DNA of 64,000 nt from JACCXJ01 sp050740695 (GTDB lineage: Bacteria > Pseudomonadota > Gammaproteobacteria > JACCXJ01): contig JBOIDR010000008.1 of NCBI GenBank assembly GCA_050740695.1, positions 1 to 64,000 on the forward strand. The letters run 5' to 3'. The position numbers and the translations under genes were made by a program. This document shows positions 63,125 to 64,000 of the stretch, piece after piece (the stretch's first letter is position 1; every line of letters begins with the position of its first letter). The notes below the pieces were generated by a model that saw only the letters and a program-made list of their open reading frames with translations, was not told the origin of the DNA and did no database searches.

Positions 63125-64000
63125 TCACCCCACCGACGCGAACGACAGCGCGCTGTCCTTCTCCGGCACGCCGACGCGGGCGACGCGCACGGCGCAGAAC
63201 TTGAACTCGGGGATCTTGCCGTAGGGGTCGAGGGCCTCGGTGGTCAGGAGGTTGGCGGCGGCCTCGTGGTAGCAGAACGCCATGAACACCGAATTGCGCT
63301 GCATGCCGGTATCGGATCGAGCGCGTCCCTCGATGCTTCCGCGCCGGGAATCGATTCTGATCATATCCCCAGGCAGGGCGCCGATCTGGTTCAAGTCCTC
63401 GGGGTGGATGCTGATGACGGGCTCGGGCTCCAGGGCGTCGAGCACGGTCGCGCGTCGAGTCATGCTCCCGGTGTGCCAGTGCTCGAGATGGCGACCGGTG
63501 ATGAACGCGAAGGGATAGTGCTCGTCGGGCCACTCGTTGGCCTCGATGTAATCCGCCGGGACGAAACGGCCGCGGCCATCCTCGGTCGGGAAGCCGTCGG
63601 TGAAGATCACGGGCTCTCCCGGATCGCCCTCCTCGATAAGCGGATAGGTGAGGGAGTCTACCCGCGTGAGCCGCTCCCACGTCATGCCGGCCATGGTGGG
63701 CACGGCCTTGCGGATCTCCTCGAAGACCTCCTCGGGGCCCTCGTAGTTCCAGTCGAGCCCGATGCGGCGCGCGATCTCCTGGATGATCCAGAGGTCCTGG
63801 CGCGCATCGCCCGGAGGATCGATGGCCTGGCGGCCGAGCTGCACGCGTCGGTCGGTATTGGTGAAAGTCCCGGTCTTCTCCGGGAAGGCCGAGGCCGGGA
63901 GGATCACGTCCGCAAATCCCGCGGTCTCGGTGAAGAAGATGTCCTGCACGACCAGGTGATCCAGTAATGCCAGCGCCTCGCGGGCGTGGTTGAGATTGGG
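63125..64000 (-). CDS. fdhA: Formate dehydrogenase alpha subunit, C-terminal part (runs off the window)
   Basis: The visible 291 codons are the end of a molybdopterin oxidoreductase: FFTETAGFADVILPASAFPE, GTFTNTDRRVQLGRQAIDPP, YPFAFITGRHLEHWHTGSMT with the cofactor-domain H-x-x-H-W-H-T-G, and SVFMAFCYHEAAANLLT. These match soluble NAD-type formate dehydrogenase alpha subunits (FdsA/FdhF-like), which oxidise formate to carbon dioxide. The iron-sulfur and catalytic Cys/Sec parts lie outside. A related NADH-quinone or nitrate enzyme is less likely. No delta subunit follows. Confidence 0.85.
   Translation of the reverse strand, partial: PNLNHAREALALLDHLVVQDIFFTETAGFADVILPASAFPEKTGTFTNTDRRVQLGRQAIDPPGDARQDLWIIQEIARRIGLDWNYEGPEEVFEEIRKAVPTMAGMTWERLTRVDSLTYPLIEEGDPGEPVIFTDGFPTEDGRGRFVPADYIEANEWPDEHYPFAFITGRHLEHWHTGSMTRRATVLDALEPEPVISIHPEDLNQIGALPGDMIRIDSRRGSIEGRARSDTGMQRNSVFMAFCYHEAAANLLTTEALDPYGKIPEFKFCAVRVARVGVPEKDSALSFASVG

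Noticed and set aside
63009..63680. A minus-strand frame past the formate dehydrogenase stop (GFGIIPDAQEWLEAGG) as a delta subunit
   Set aside because: It is the out-of-frame shadow of fdhA followed by a short tail with no similarity to FdsD that I can recognise.
1..64000. CRISPR arrays, prophage and rRNA genes
   Set aside because: I saw no regularly spaced repeats with unique spacers, no phage structural genes and no rRNA sequence in the window.

Overview
The window looks like a high-GC gammaproteobacterial chromosome. Evidence: the gene order rimP-nusA-infB-rbfA-truB-rpsO-pnp, the separate rpsP-rimM-trmD-rplS operon, a XerD-type recombinase, CysB, BepA-like and RegB/RegA-like proteins. I cannot fix the order. 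A pyrophosphate-type phosphofructokinase, an HpnN-like transporter, ergothioneine genes and a formate dehydrogenase alpha subunit suggest an autotrophic, C1 or sulfur-oxidising relative, but that is inference.

Layout. 0-3.8 kb: metallo-beta-lactamase-fold protein, DsbC, Ser/Thr kinase, XerD and a broken ogt. 3.8-14.7 kb: translation and RNA operons on the minus strand, with repeats inserted at the trmD end and between infB and rbfA; then tRNA-fMet with its own promoter and terminator. 15-16.5 kb: Memo/AMMECR1 pair. 16.5-19.6 kb: gene debris (comM, glnS and sensor-kinase fragments) around two small intact genes. 19.6-28 kb: PPi-PFK, BepA-like protease, HpnN-like transporter, a truncated TonB receptor, an esterase and a HugZ-like protein.

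28.1-45 kb is a rearranged accessory block. It starts with an IS91-family remnant and its hairpin end. Next come integron-type gene cassettes with no integrase: a TIR-domain gene broken by a miniature IS200/IS605 element, a thioesterase, a frameshifted GFA protein and a VOC protein, separated by attC-like sites. Then come an intact mfd, a DUF4160/DUF2442 pair, a partial mfd copy, a vanadium haloperoxidase, an inverted second copy of the IS91 end, an outer-membrane barrel and hexaheme cytochrome pair, and a third scrambled mfd copy.

45-64 kb: cation/proton antiporter, RegB-RegA-Mth938 operon, a graveyard of defence-like genes (hydrolase-TPR fusion, TcmP, DUF5131), CysB with a divergent TauE-type exporter, a fatty acid desaturase, an EgtB-EgtD-HyuA operon, a lipid-kinase-like protein, a phosphoesterase and PAP2 phosphatase, and the end of a formate dehydrogenase alpha subunit running off the window.

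Core genes are intact, while accessory genes carry many small indels and deletions. This suggests decay of acquired DNA rather than poor sequencing, although single-base shifts should be checked against reads. The most interesting material is the integrase-less cassette array with its TIR gene, the repeated mfd copies and the remains of a hydrolase-TPR (STAND-like) gene.
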